64,000 nucleotides of DNA from CAYPEL01 sp036479985 (lineage in GTDB: Bacteria > Pseudomonadota > Gammaproteobacteria > DSM-19610), in assembly GCA_965224815.1 (NCBI GenBank), contig CBDDAF010000002.1:1-64000 (forward strand), given 5' to 3'. A program made the translations under genes and the position numbers. Shown here piece by piece: positions 37,567 through 45,941 of this stretch (its first letter is position 1; each line of letters opens with the position of its first letter). The notes beneath the pieces were generated by a model that saw only the letters and a list, made by a program, of their open reading frames with translations, searched no databases and was not told the origin of the DNA.

Positions 37567-38077
37567 AAACAATCTCCACGCGACGATTCTGGCGCCATGC
37601 ATCCTGATTATGCCCATAATCTACCGGTTTTTCTTCACCAAAACTGACAATCGAAATTTGCTCTGGAGAAGCGTTCAATAATTCCAGAATACGTTTAACC
37701 GCCTGCCCCCGGCGCTCACCCAGACCAATATTGTATTCACGCGAACCACGCTCGTCGCCATGTCCTTCCAGCCGTATTCTGGCAGCAGGATTCGTCGTCA
37801 GATAATTTGCGTGTGCGGCTATCAGCTCTCGCCCAGCCTCATCAACATTATAGCTATCGAAATCAAAATAGATGATTTTTCCACTATCAAGCGACGTTGC
37901 TGCTGGATCTGATAATGGCTGTATGGCAGACGAATCATACGGTTTAGCGACGCTACTGGCCGCATCACCTTTATCAATCACATCTGCTGCATCATTGCGG
38001 GTTGGCCCCGAGGAACTACAACCATTGACCACCAAAGTAATCAATGCAAGATATATTATGCTAATCAATCGTTTCAC
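37553..38077 (-). CDS. pal: Peptidoglycan-associated lipoprotein Pal
   Basis: A 174-residue outer-membrane lipoprotein that binds peptidoglycan. Lipobox VNGC (cysteine 20), then a short linker, then an OmpA-like domain with YFDFDSYNVDEAG, GHGDERGSREYN and LGERRGQAVK. Diaminopimelate-binding Asp and Arg are present. It follows tolB by 19 bp. Confidence 0.96.
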   Translation of the reverse strand: MKRLISIIYLALITLVVNGCSSSGPTRNDAADVIDKGDAASSVAKPYDSSAIQPLSDPAATSLDSGKIIYFDFDSYNVDEAGRELIAAHANYLTTNPAARIRLEGHGDERGSREYNIGLGERRGQAVKRILELLNASPEQISIVSFGEEKPVDYGHNQDAWRQNRRVEIVYVDG

Positions 38078-38096
38078 TGGAATCTCCTTAACTCAC

Positions 38097-39383
38097 CTAT
38101 TTTACGTATGATGACCAGACCGGTTCACGCACACTGCCATCGCTCGTTGTAAACTGCTGCCGAAAACGTCCATCGCTGGATACTGCCGCAAGCACACCCG
38201 CATCACCCTTCTGGGTTGCGTAGATAATCATACTGCCATTCGGGGCAAAACTTGGCGACTCATCCAGCCGTCCATCAGATAGAATATCCATCTTGCCGCT
38301 TTCAATATCAAGAACTGCAATCCGGTATCTGCCGCTTTCGCCATGAACTACTGCAAGATGCTTGCCATCAGGGGAAAAATCAGCATTCGCATTATATTTA
38401 CCCTCAAATGTAACGCGCTGTGCCCGCCCTCCATTCACTGAGACCTTATAGATTTGCGGTGAACCGCCACGATCCGAAGTAAATGCCAGAATTTTTCCAT
38501 CAGGTGACCAGACCGGCTCGGTATCAATTGCCGGGCTGCGAGTAATCCGCTTCAGGGAACCACCACTCAGCGTATAAATATATATTTCCGGATTACCATC
38601 CCGAGACAGTGTCAGGGCAAGTCTGTCTCCCTCAGGCGACCAGGCCGGTGCGCCATTTATCCCTTCAAAAGACACCAGCTTCTTACGTTTCGCAGTCATC
38701 ACATTCTGACTATATATAGAGGCTTTTTTATCTTCAAAGGAGACATAGGCCAATTGCTTGCCATCTGCAGACCATGCAGGAGACATTAGAGGCTCTTTCG
38801 AAGTCAGGATTGTTTTTGGATTATGCCCATCAAAGTCGGATACCTGTAATTTGTATTCGCGCTCATTACCCCGTCGTGCATCTGTCACATAGGCAATTCG
38901 TGTTGCAAAGGCACCCGGTGTTCCCGTCAGTTTTTCATAAATCAAATCACTGATCCGGTGTGCATCAAAACGCATACTGGAACGGCTTGTCGGCACACTG
39001 AAACCGAGTAATTTCTTGCTCTGGTAGACATCAAACATGAAAAACTTGATGTTATATCGATCACCTCCAGCCGACTCCACAGTACCGATCACCAGGTCTT
39101 CAACACCCAGTGTTCGCCATTCCGGGAAACGCACCTGCTCCGGAATAACTGGCCGCGAAATCATATTATCCTGACTGACGGGAGCAAAACGTCCACTACT
39201 GCGCAAGTCAGCGGCAATGATTTCTGCAACATTTTCCGGCTCGTTACCGGTGCCGGAAAAAGGCACCACGGCAATCGGTGTTGCCCCTTCCAGCCCCTGG
39301 GTTATTTCTATCGTCAGCGCCGCAGAAGCACTGACAGACCAGCTCATGCATAACACACAGAAAATCGACATTATTCGTTTCAT
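38097..39383 (-). CDS. tolB: Tol-Pal protein TolB
   Basis: A 428-residue periplasmic protein with a cleaved signal peptide (about 1-22), an N-terminal domain (about 25-155) and a six-bladed beta-propeller with repeated PAWSPDG-type strands. It connects Pal and the TolA pole of the complex. Length is normal. tolA lies 5 bp upstream. Confidence 0.95.
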   Translation of the reverse strand: MKRIMSIFCVLCMSWSVSASAALTIEITQGLEGATPIAVVPFSGTGNEPENVAEIIAADLRSSGRFAPVSQDNMISRPVIPEQVRFPEWRTLGVEDLVIGTVESAGGDRYNIKFFMFDVYQSKKLLGFSVPTSRSSMRFDAHRISDLIYEKLTGTPGAFATRIAYVTDARRGNEREYKLQVSDFDGHNPKTILTSKEPLMSPAWSADGKQLAYVSFEDKKASIYSQNVMTAKRKKLVSFEGINGAPAWSPEGDRLALTLSRDGNPEIYIYTLSGGSLKRITRSPAIDTEPVWSPDGKILAFTSDRGGSPQIYKVSVNGGRAQRVTFEGKYNANADFSPDGKHLAVVHGESGRYRIAVLDIESGKMDILSDGRLDESPSFAPNGSMIIYATQKGDAGVLAAVSSDGRFRQQFTTSDGSVREPVWSSYVK

Positions 39384-39388
39384 ATCAC

Positions 39389-40372
39389 TTATCTCGGTTC
39401 AAATTTAAAATTAAATGATCTGAATGTTTGCATCACATCCGGATCATCGGGTACTGACAAGGGTTCCGCCCGATAAACGGCGGCAACTGCAGATCGATCA
39501 AAGGCAGCATCGCCACTGCTTTGCGCAATACTGGCATCAATCACTTTACCACTGGGCAGCAGGCGTATTTTTACAATACAGTTCAAACCATCCTGACTAT
39601 CTGATGAGCGTGTCCAGGCGCGCTCCACTTCAGCCTTAATTTTTGCAGCAAAGCGATTGACCTCCTGACCAATCAAGGATTGCCGCTCTTCAGCCAGCAG
39701 GCTTTCGCGTAATGCCTGCTCTGCCGCCTCACGCGAGGCCTTCTCTTTTGCTTTACGTGTCGCTGCTTCAGTTTTCTTTTTTTGCTCGGCCTTGCGTTTT
39801 TCTTCTGCAATGCGTTTGGCTTCAGCCGCTTTGTCTGCTTCTTCAGCTTTACGCTTTTCCTCAGCTTTACGTTTCTTTTGGTCAGCCACTCGCTGCTCTT
39901 CCAGTTTACGTTTGGCCTCGGTAAGCTGTTTCTGTTTTTCAGCTTCTTTCTTTTTTAACGCTGCCTTTTTTATCTCTGCATCTTTTTTACGCTGTTCTTC
40001 CAGCTGTTTAACTTCTGCCTGTTTTTTTTCTTCAAGCACACGCTGTTGTTCCTGCTCACGCTTCGCGCGGACTTGCTCAAGGCGTTTTTCTTCCTGTTTC
40101 CTTGCCTGCTTTGCTTCGACAGCTTTATCTTCAAGCGACTTGATACGGGTAGCTTCTATATCACGTTCCGTCTGCCTGGCCTCTTCCAGTCGCTGCACTT
40201 CCTGATTCAGCTTCGATTCATCAATCACCACGGCCTGCACAGGCGCCGGTTTTGAACTTGAATCACTGGATGGATTGAGCACAAAGTTATAAGCCAGCAA
40301 ACCAAGAATCAGCAAGTGAAACAGCACTGCAGCAAGGAATGAGCCTGGGTTTTCCCGAAAAAATGACCACAT
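39389..40372 (-). CDS. tolA: Tol-Pal protein TolA
   Basis: A 327-residue inner-membrane protein. An N-terminal transmembrane segment (about 13-33) is followed by a long Lys/Glu/Ala-rich helix (about 55-215) and a C-terminal globular TonB-like domain (about 230-327) with IVKIRLLPSGKVIDASI. It transmits energy from TolQR to the outer membrane. The helical part gives low-complexity DNA on both strands, which produces spurious cysteine- and serine-rich open frames on the plus strand. Confidence 0.95.
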   Translation of the reverse strand: MWSFFRENPGSFLAAVLFHLLILGLLAYNFVLNPSSDSSSKPAPVQAVVIDESKLNQEVQRLEEARQTERDIEATRIKSLEDKAVEAKQARKQEEKRLEQVRAKREQEQQRVLEEKKQAEVKQLEEQRKKDAEIKKAALKKKEAEKQKQLTEAKRKLEEQRVADQKKRKAEEKRKAEEADKAAEAKRIAEEKRKAEQKKKTEAATRKAKEKASREAAEQALRESLLAEERQSLIGQEVNRFAAKIKAEVERAWTRSSDSQDGLNCIVKIRLLPSGKVIDASIAQSSGDAAFDRSAVAAVYRAEPLSVPDDPDVMQTFRSFNFKFEPR

Positions 40373-40377
40373 ATCTG

Positions 40378-40806
40378 CTATTTCTCACCCAATGGATCTG
40401 TCATCAGACCAACACTCTTCGCGCCAGCCTGCTGTAAGTACGTCATTGCTGTAACCACCTTGCCATAATCAACAGCCTGGTCACCTCGGACCATGACAGC
40501 CACATCTGGCCGTTGCCGAATCACTGCTGCCGTGCGCAACATAAGCGTATCGGTATCAATTGCTTCTTTGGGATCGCCACCAATGTTCAGGTAATAGTTT
40601 CCCTCCATATCAATGGTCAGAATCAGAGGATCCTGTTGTGAGGAGTCCAGCGGTTCGGAAGATGCTTCCGGTAATTTCACCTGGACTCCCTGAGTCAACA
40701 GAGGTGCCGTTATCATAAAAACAACCAGCATCACCAACATGACATCAATATAAGGGACCACATTGATTTCCGAGATAGGGCGTTTACGATTTCTGTTTCT
40801 GGCCAT
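40378..40806 (-). CDS. tolR: Tol-Pal protein TolR
   Basis: A 142-residue ExbD/TolR protein with a single transmembrane helix containing the proton-path aspartate in YIDVMLVMLVVFM (about 20-32), then a periplasmic domain. It lies 5 bp from tolQ and tolA. Works with TolQ as the proton-driven motor. Confidence 0.96.
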   Translation of the reverse strand: MARNRNRKRPISEINVVPYIDVMLVMLVVFMITAPLLTQGVQVKLPEASSEPLDSSQQDPLILTIDMEGNYYLNIGGDPKEAIDTDTLMLRTAAVIRQRPDVAVMVRGDQAVDYGKVVTAMTYLQQAGAKSVGLMTDPLGEK

Positions 40807-40811
40807 CGATG

Positions 40812-41492
40812 CTACTCGTATGCACGGCGTTGTAAAATTGAGGAAAACTCCTCAAGGAAATTATCATAGCGATTTTCAAGGCGCTCAACATCATTCGAAT
40901 AGCGGTTGTAGGCGATAACCGCCGGAATTGCTGCAAACAACCCCATAGCCGTTGCGATCAACGCTTCAGCAATACCGGGTGCTACCATCGACAAGGTCGC
41001 CTGTTGCACATTTCCCAGGCCAATAAAGGCATTCATAATGCCCCAGACTGTTCCGAACAGGCCAACATATGGACTGGTCGAACCGACTGTCGCTAAAAAT
41101 GACAAATGCGTTTCAAGATCATCAACTTCTCTGGAAAGCGCAACGCGCATACTGCGCTGCGCACCTTCAACCACGGCTTTCGGATCATTGCCCGCTTGCT
41201 TCCTCAGTCGGGCAAACTCTTTAAAACCCTTCACAAAGATATGTACCTGACCGCGTAAATTACCCACATCCGAGGACACAGTTCGATACAGCGTAGAAAG
41301 ATCGCCGCCCGACCAGAACTGTTCTTCAAAAGAGTTGGCTTCCCTGAGTGCCTTTTTCAGGCGGCTTCGCTTGCGAAAAATCATGGTCCATGACATAACG
41401 GAAATGATCAGCAACAACAACATCACTAGCTGAACAACGGGGCTTGCCCCCATCACCAGGTGGAAAAATGACATATCAGATGACATCTGCAA
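40812..41492 (-). CDS. tolQ: Tol-Pal protein TolQ
   Basis: An approximately 226-residue ExbB/TolQ protein with three transmembrane segments (about 20-40, 135-155 and 170-195) and the GTVWGIM segment typical of this motor subunit. The exact start is uncertain: ATGs at 41492, 41486 and 41474 are in frame; the first two overlap ybgC. The last (MSFFHLVMG) matches common family starts. Confidence 0.95.
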   Translation of the reverse strand: MQMSSDMSFFHLVMGASPVVQLVMLLLLIISVMSWTMIFRKRSRLKKALREANSFEEQFWSGGDLSTLYRTVSSDVGNLRGQVHIFVKGFKEFARLRKQAGNDPKAVVEGAQRSMRVALSREVDDLETHLSFLATVGSTSPYVGLFGTVWGIMNAFIGLGNVQQATLSMVAPGIAEALIATAMGLFAAIPAVIAYNRYSNDVERLENRYDNFLEEFSSILQRRAYE

Positions 41493-41934
41493 GCTCTCTC
41501 AACAAGTAATCGGGTACAGCCTTTGGCCGAAAGCTATCTGCATCAAGACAGGCGATACTCACCTGCCCTTCGCATAGACACTGTTCAGTCGCAGCATTAG
41601 AAATAGTTTGTTTAAATTCAAGACTGGTTTTACGCACGCGTTCAATGTGTGCCGTTACCAGCAACAAATCATCAAGACAGGCAGGTCTCTGGTAAGTAAT
41701 GGATAATTTATGAACAGCAAACAAGAGTCCTGCCTCGTTTTTCAGTTGTTCCTGATTGAAACCCAGCTGCCTTAGTCGTTCAGTGCGAGCACGCTCCATA
41801 AACCTGAGATAATTCGCATAATAAACGACACCACCACTGTCTGTATCTTCATAATAGATACGCACTGGCCAGACAAATCTTGCTGAATCAGACATTACTT
41901 GAACATCGACTACTTCGCTTGAATTTAATTCCAC
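41476..41934 (-). CDS. ybgC: Acyl-CoA thioesterase YbgC
   Basis: A hot-dog fold thioesterase of up to 152 residues. The catalytic aspartate is in YYEDTDSGGVVYYANYLRF. It acts on short or acyl-carrier-linked thioesters and associates with phospholipid synthesis. First gene of the tol-pal cluster; an in-frame ATG at 41895 gives a more usual length of 139. Confidence 0.93.
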   Translation of the reverse strand: MELNSSEVVDVQVMSDSARFVWPVRIYYEDTDSGGVVYYANYLRFMERARTERLRQLGFNQEQLKNEAGLLFAVHKLSITYQRPACLDDLLLVTAHIERVRKTSLEFKQTISNAATEQCLCEGQVSIACLDADSFRPKAVPDYLLRELADVI

Positions 41935-41984
41935 AGCTTACAGATTTAACTGGTAATTTTCACCACTAATATCAAATAACAGGC

Positions 41985-42012
41985 AAAAAAACGCGGCAAG
42001 GGGTTGCCGCGT
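41985..42012 (-). terminator. Intrinsic terminator of the 42-residue small gene
   Basis: On the minus strand the stem ACGCGGCAA/TTGCCGCGT (42004-42012 and 41991-41999) has a four-base CCCC loop and is followed by a T-run (complement of the A-run at 41985-41991). It lies 35 bases after the small gene stop and 50 bases before the ybgC start, so it separates the two transcription units. Confidence 0.9.
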
Positions 42013-42046
42013 AAAAGTTCCCTTTTGGGGGGGGAAGTCTGCCGAG

Positions 42047-42175
42047 TTACTGACTTGCCACACTAGCTGACAAATCAGTAACCAGTGACGCTAATTGAAC
42101 GTCATGATTGTGTAAACTAAAGAACATGGTTAAAGCAACACCAACAAATACCAGCATTGTCAGAACCTTCATCAT
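42047..42175 (-). CDS. 42-residue small membrane or secreted protein
   Basis: A short frame from ATG 42175 to TAA 42047 encodes MMKVLTMLVFVGVALTMFFS, a hydrophobic helix, then a polar tail ending VASQ. A strong ribosome site (CTGGAGGCA) is directly upstream, and an excellent terminator follows. That combination makes it a likely independent small gene rather than chance. The tail is short enough that it could be a single-span membrane peptide or a cleaved signal peptide plus a tiny product. Family not recognised. It lies between ybgC and the response-regulator gene, all on the minus strand. Confidence 0.7.
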   Translation of the reverse strand: MMKVLTMLVFVGVALTMFFSLHNHDVQLASLVTDLSASVASQ

Positions 42176-42375
42176 TGCCTCCAGTTATATAAGTATTAAA
42201 GCAACGTCTATGCCAAGTTCATAAATTGGCAATTTATCCCCAAGATACAGGCATTTAACCGACATTCTTCGAAAGCTTGTAGACACAAAAACGTTGCCTA
42301 TCGGCGTCATAGCCAACCATTAATCACTAAACCGGATAATTATCAGCATGTTAGTCAGTCTCAAGTTAGCGACAT

Positions 42376-43749
42376 TTAACCGCTAACACTCACTGGCTTG
42401 AATTGAGATGGGTTCAGGTGATGCTTGTGCAGCAATTTATAAAACTCTGTGCGGTTGCGCTTGGCAATCTTGGCTGCACGACTCACATTACCATTGGTAA
42501 TCTGCAGCAATTGCGTTAAATAATCCCGCTCAAAGCCACTGCGAGCCTCGGCAAATGCAGGCATCTCACCCTCTGCTTCATCGCGCAACGCACGCTGTAC
42601 CAGGCTTGCCGGTATCGTCGACGTTGTCGCAAAAGCAACGGATTGTTCTACCACATTATAAAGCTGGCGTACGTTACCCGGCCACGGTGCAGACAGCAGC
42701 ACTTCCATCGCCTCAGGGGCAAAGCCTCGCACTGCTTTTTTCTGCGCATCATCCAGAATGGTCAGAAAATGGTTCACCAACAACGGAATATCTTCACGTC
42801 GCTCAACCAGGGAGGGCAAATCCATGGCAACCACATTCAGACGATAATAAAGATCTTCACGGAATTCACCTATATCGCGCAATTCGTCAAGGTTCTTGTG
42901 TGTCGCAGAAATAATCCGCACATCAATGGGTATAGATTTTGTTGATCCCACCGGACGCACAGCACGCTCCTGCAAAACACGCAACAGTTTCACCTGGAAA
43001 CTCAGAGGCATGTCACCTATCTCATCCAGAAACAGCGTACCGCCATCAGCCGCCTGAAATAAACCCTGATGGTCGCGGGAAGCCCCGGTAAACGAACCTT
43101 TGGCATGACCAAAAAACTCAGATTCGAACAAGGTTTCAGGAATTGCACTACAGTTGACTGCAACAAACTCACCTTTGGCGCGCGAACTTGCCTTGTGGAT
43201 AGCCTGTGCCAGCATTTCCTTACCGGTGCCACTTTGTCCATAAATAAAGATGCTGGCATCACTGGAAGCGACCAGCTGCGCCTGTCCAAGCAGGTCTTCC
43301 ATTAATGGGCTGCGCGTAATGATGTGCTGACGCCATTCGGCGACATCCTGGCCTTCTGGCTGCTCATCCTGGCCACCTGCCATACGCAATGCCTTGCTGA
43401 CATTGTCGAGCAATATTTTACTGTCAAAGGGTTTTGTCAGATAACTGAAAACCCCGCGATTTGTCGCCTCAATAGCGTCCGGGATAGTGCCATGTGCCGT
43501 CAGCAACATAACTGGCAGAGCAGGACTGCGCTCATGAACCCTGTTAAACAGCGTCATGCCATCAATCCCACCCATGCGTAGATCAGTTATGACCAGATGT
43601 GGTTGATACGTGGTCAACTGGGACAATGCCTTTTCGCCGCTTTCAACAGACATAACATCATAACCCGCCGCTGTAAGGCGCATGGAAAGCAGCCTTAAAA
43701 TACCCGGATCATCATCTACAACTAATACTCTATATCTACATGCACTCAT
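42376..43749 (-). CDS. glrR: Sigma-54-dependent response regulator, GlrR/QseF-like
   Basis: A 457-residue NtrC-type activator. The receiver domain (about 5-120) has the phosphorylation site in LVITDLRM. The AAA+ domain (about 145-380) has Walker A GQSGTGKE and a sigma-54 contact loop GSFTGA in place of the usual GAFTGA. A Fis-type helix-turn-helix closes it (about 415-450). Gene order kinase, lipoprotein, regulator matches glrK-qseG-glrR, which in E. coli controls the glmY small RNA. Whether the serine variant of the loop changes activity is unknown. Confidence 0.9.
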   Translation of the reverse strand: MSACRYRVLVVDDDPGILRLLSMRLTAAGYDVMSVESGEKALSQLTTYQPHLVITDLRMGGIDGMTLFNRVHERSPALPVMLLTAHGTIPDAIEATNRGVFSYLTKPFDSKILLDNVSKALRMAGGQDEQPEGQDVAEWRQHIITRSPLMEDLLGQAQLVASSDASIFIYGQSGTGKEMLAQAIHKASSRAKGEFVAVNCSAIPETLFESEFFGHAKGSFTGASRDHQGLFQAADGGTLFLDEIGDMPLSFQVKLLRVLQERAVRPVGSTKSIPIDVRIISATHKNLDELRDIGEFREDLYYRLNVVAMDLPSLVERREDIPLLVNHFLTILDDAQKKAVRGFAPEAMEVLLSAPWPGNVRQLYNVVEQSVAFATTSTIPASLVQRALRDEAEGEMPAFAEARSGFERDYLTQLLQITNGNVSRAAKIAKRNRTEFYKLLHKHHLNPSQFKPVSVSG

Positions 43750-44447
43750 TTCTTTTGCTCCGTGGATAAGCTCGTGGCTTCTCGCTCCTGAATACTTTTT
43801 TCTATTGAAGTAAGCTCATGCAATTGCTGTTCCAACTCCTTGATTCTACGCTTTGCCTGGCTCAACTCTTTCAGATATGCCTGTTCCCGCTCGTCTACCG
43901 GCTGCACTTCAAACTCACCTGCCGACGCACTTACTGGCTCAACAGATTTTTTTCTGGCAGGCGACGATTTACGTCTTTTTACGCGCCGTACTCGTACTTT
44001 CTTAATTGATTTACCACTTACCTTACGTGACTGCCCACCCTGCTCTTCAACCACCTGCAACACCAGATCATAAAATGCCCGCTGTCCCTGCCTCAACTCA
44101 CTTACATCCTGACCATCAAGTATTTTTAATGCTCGCCCTGGTTCCCGAAACGCAGATTGGCCGCGCGACAATAACAATACCAATCGAATTCGACTGCTAT
44201 AAGTCGCCTGTTGTGAAAACTCTATTTCCCGTGCTTTCAGCACATCTCTGTAGTCTTCCGCCGACAGCCTGTTCGCTCTATAGAGATCATCAACCCAGTC
44301 AGATGAATATCCATGGGTATTAGTAGACGATGGCAGGTGCAAAAAGGAATGATCCAATTGCGCGCAACTAACTAACCATGGGAACAGTGCGTAGATACAC
44401 CATTTTCCTGGCCTTCTATATTCATCAGCTATATTAAACAGTGGCAC
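43746..44447 (-). CDS. QseG-like lipoprotein of the two-component operon
   Basis: About 233 residues. The GTG at 44447 is chosen since AGGAGGG lies 7 bases upstream and it places a lipobox WLVSC (Cys 28) after a short signal peptide. It overlaps the kinase stop by 14 bp and the regulator start by 4 bp, so the three are coupled. The mature protein has a helical repeat-like part, a Lys/Arg-rich segment (about residues 150-165) and a final coiled coil. In enterobacteria QseG is an outer-membrane lipoprotein that modulates the kinase. Identification here rests mainly on position and lipoprotein character. Confidence 0.75.
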   Translation of the reverse strand: MPLFNIADEYRRPGKWCIYALFPWLVSCAQLDHSFLHLPSSTNTHGYSSDWVDDLYRANRLSAEDYRDVLKAREIEFSQQATYSSRIRLVLLLSRGQSAFREPGRALKILDGQDVSELRQGQRAFYDLVLQVVEEQGGQSRKVSGKSIKKVRVRRVKRRKSSPARKKSVEPVSASAGEFEVQPVDEREQAYLKELSQAKRRIKELEQQLHELTSIEKSIQEREATSLSTEQKK

Positions 44448-45888
44448 TACTACCCTCCTGTATATAGGGTAAAACAATTCGCAAACAGGCTCCCCGCCCA
44501 TCTCTTGGAGTTATAACGTCAATACGACCACCGTGGGCCTGCGTATATTCACGGGCGATGGATAAGCCTAATCCAGTGCCGCTAACATGCGCTATTGGTC
44601 TTTCATCACATTGGTAAAAAGCGTCAAAAACCTTATCTCGTTCCGACTCCGGAATACCCGGACCGGAATCTTCTACTTTTATAATAGCCTCAGATATACC
44701 CTTATTCAGGGAGATTTTCAAGACCCCCCTATCTGGTGAGAATTTGACCGCATTGGATAACAAATTATCCATCATCGTTCTTAATTTGTCAGAATCTCCC
44801 TGAATTTCAATATCCTGCAAATCCACAGCCACTCTTAGCTGCCTCGCCAGTGCCGCTATTTTGTAATCCTCAAGAATATTTTTTATCAGTTTTTTCAGGT
44901 TAACAGTTTCTATGTGCAAGTCAGCGGCGCGAGAACTGGCTGTATTAAAATCCAGTAAATCTTCTATCAGTTTCTGCAACTGGACACTATTACTGCGCAG
45001 AATTGCGGCAATTTCCCGTTGCTGCCCATTCAAACTGCCGACAATCTCTTCACCCAGCAGCTCTGCCGCTTCTCGCACTGCCGTCAACGGGGTTTTCAAT
45101 TCATGCGACATGTGCTGTAGAAAGCGGGTTTTTTCCTGGTTTGCTTCCAGCATCCGTAGCCTCATCCAGTTTAATCGCTCACCCAACTGCTCAAGATCCT
45201 GCGGACCGGTAATCATAATTGGCCGTGAAAAATCACCACCACCCAGCAAACGAATGGCTTTATCCAGTCGGCGCACAGCCCTGGCTGTCACAAAGGCAAA
45301 AACAATAGCGGATATCAGTGACAGAGGAACGAGCGCAACGGTTAACAGATACAATGTCGTTTGCGAACGGTTGCCATTGGTTTCCAGCTCAGCAACCTTG
45401 TCTTCAAGCAGTTGCTGGTTATCCAGCAGCATTTCCCTGGCAACGGTTGAAAGCTCGGAGTAACGCACCACCGCCTCTGCAGTTTCCGGGGAGTTGTATT
45501 CATGCCGAGCAACAATATCATTCACACGACTTTCCTCATCTAGCAGTCTTTTCAGACGTTCACGCTGCAATTCAACCAACGCCAGCCCCGATAATTTATC
45601 GGTAGTTGCCAGATAACCCGCACGTTTATCCCTGTATACATCGAACAGAGATTCGTCGCCAACGACAATATACTGTCGCGCGCCGCGTTCCATGCCAGTT
45701 ATAGCATCGGCCAACTGCTGGGTGCCCTGGGTTGCACGCACCGTTTCGAACAATGCCCGCTGTCCCTGTCTGACCAGACGATCAACTGACACCGTGGCAT
45801 GCACAAGGGCGGCGATCAGTGGTATGGTGACCATGGTGAAGCCCACCAGGATCAAACGCTGCATCGATTTTGGTCTGAATATACTCAC
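44434..45888 (-). CDS. glrK: Sensor histidine kinase, GlrK/QseE-like
   Basis: About 484 residues from GTG 45888, which follows a CAGGAAAC ribosome site; an ATG at 45960 would overlap the divergent kinase gene. Two transmembrane helices (about 12-32 and 180-205) flank a helical periplasmic sensor. A HAMP linker precedes the phospho-acceptor histidine in SHELKTPLTAVREA. The ATPase domain has DSGPGIP and GTGLGLSIAREY. Partner of the response regulator encoded downstream. Signal not known from sequence. Confidence 0.9.
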   Translation of the reverse strand: MSIFRPKSMQRLILVGFTMVTIPLIAALVHATVSVDRLVRQGQRALFETVRATQGTQQLADAITGMERGARQYIVVGDESLFDVYRDKRAGYLATTDKLSGLALVELQRERLKRLLDEESRVNDIVARHEYNSPETAEAVVRYSELSTVAREMLLDNQQLLEDKVAELETNGNRSQTTLYLLTVALVPLSLISAIVFAFVTARAVRRLDKAIRLLGGGDFSRPIMITGPQDLEQLGERLNWMRLRMLEANQEKTRFLQHMSHELKTPLTAVREAAELLGEEIVGSLNGQQREIAAILRSNSVQLQKLIEDLLDFNTASSRAADLHIETVNLKKLIKNILEDYKIAALARQLRVAVDLQDIEIQGDSDKLRTMMDNLLSNAVKFSPDRGVLKISLNKGISEAIIKVEDSGPGIPESERDKVFDAFYQCDERPIAHVSGTGLGLSIAREYTQAHGGRIDVITPRDGRGACLRIVLPYIQEGSSATV

Positions 45889-45941
45889 TTGTTTCCTGCA
45901 CCTGTAGAGGACACTCTCATTGAGCCACAAGGGACGCCAAC

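Noticed and set aside
39712..40205. Serine/cysteine/phenylalanine-rich open frames on the plus strand
   Set aside because: They are the antisense of the Lys/Glu/Ala-rich TolA helix, a well-known source of false genes.
44912..45463. 183-codon plus-strand frame inside the histidine kinase
   Set aside because: Antisense shadow of a certain gene; no domain.
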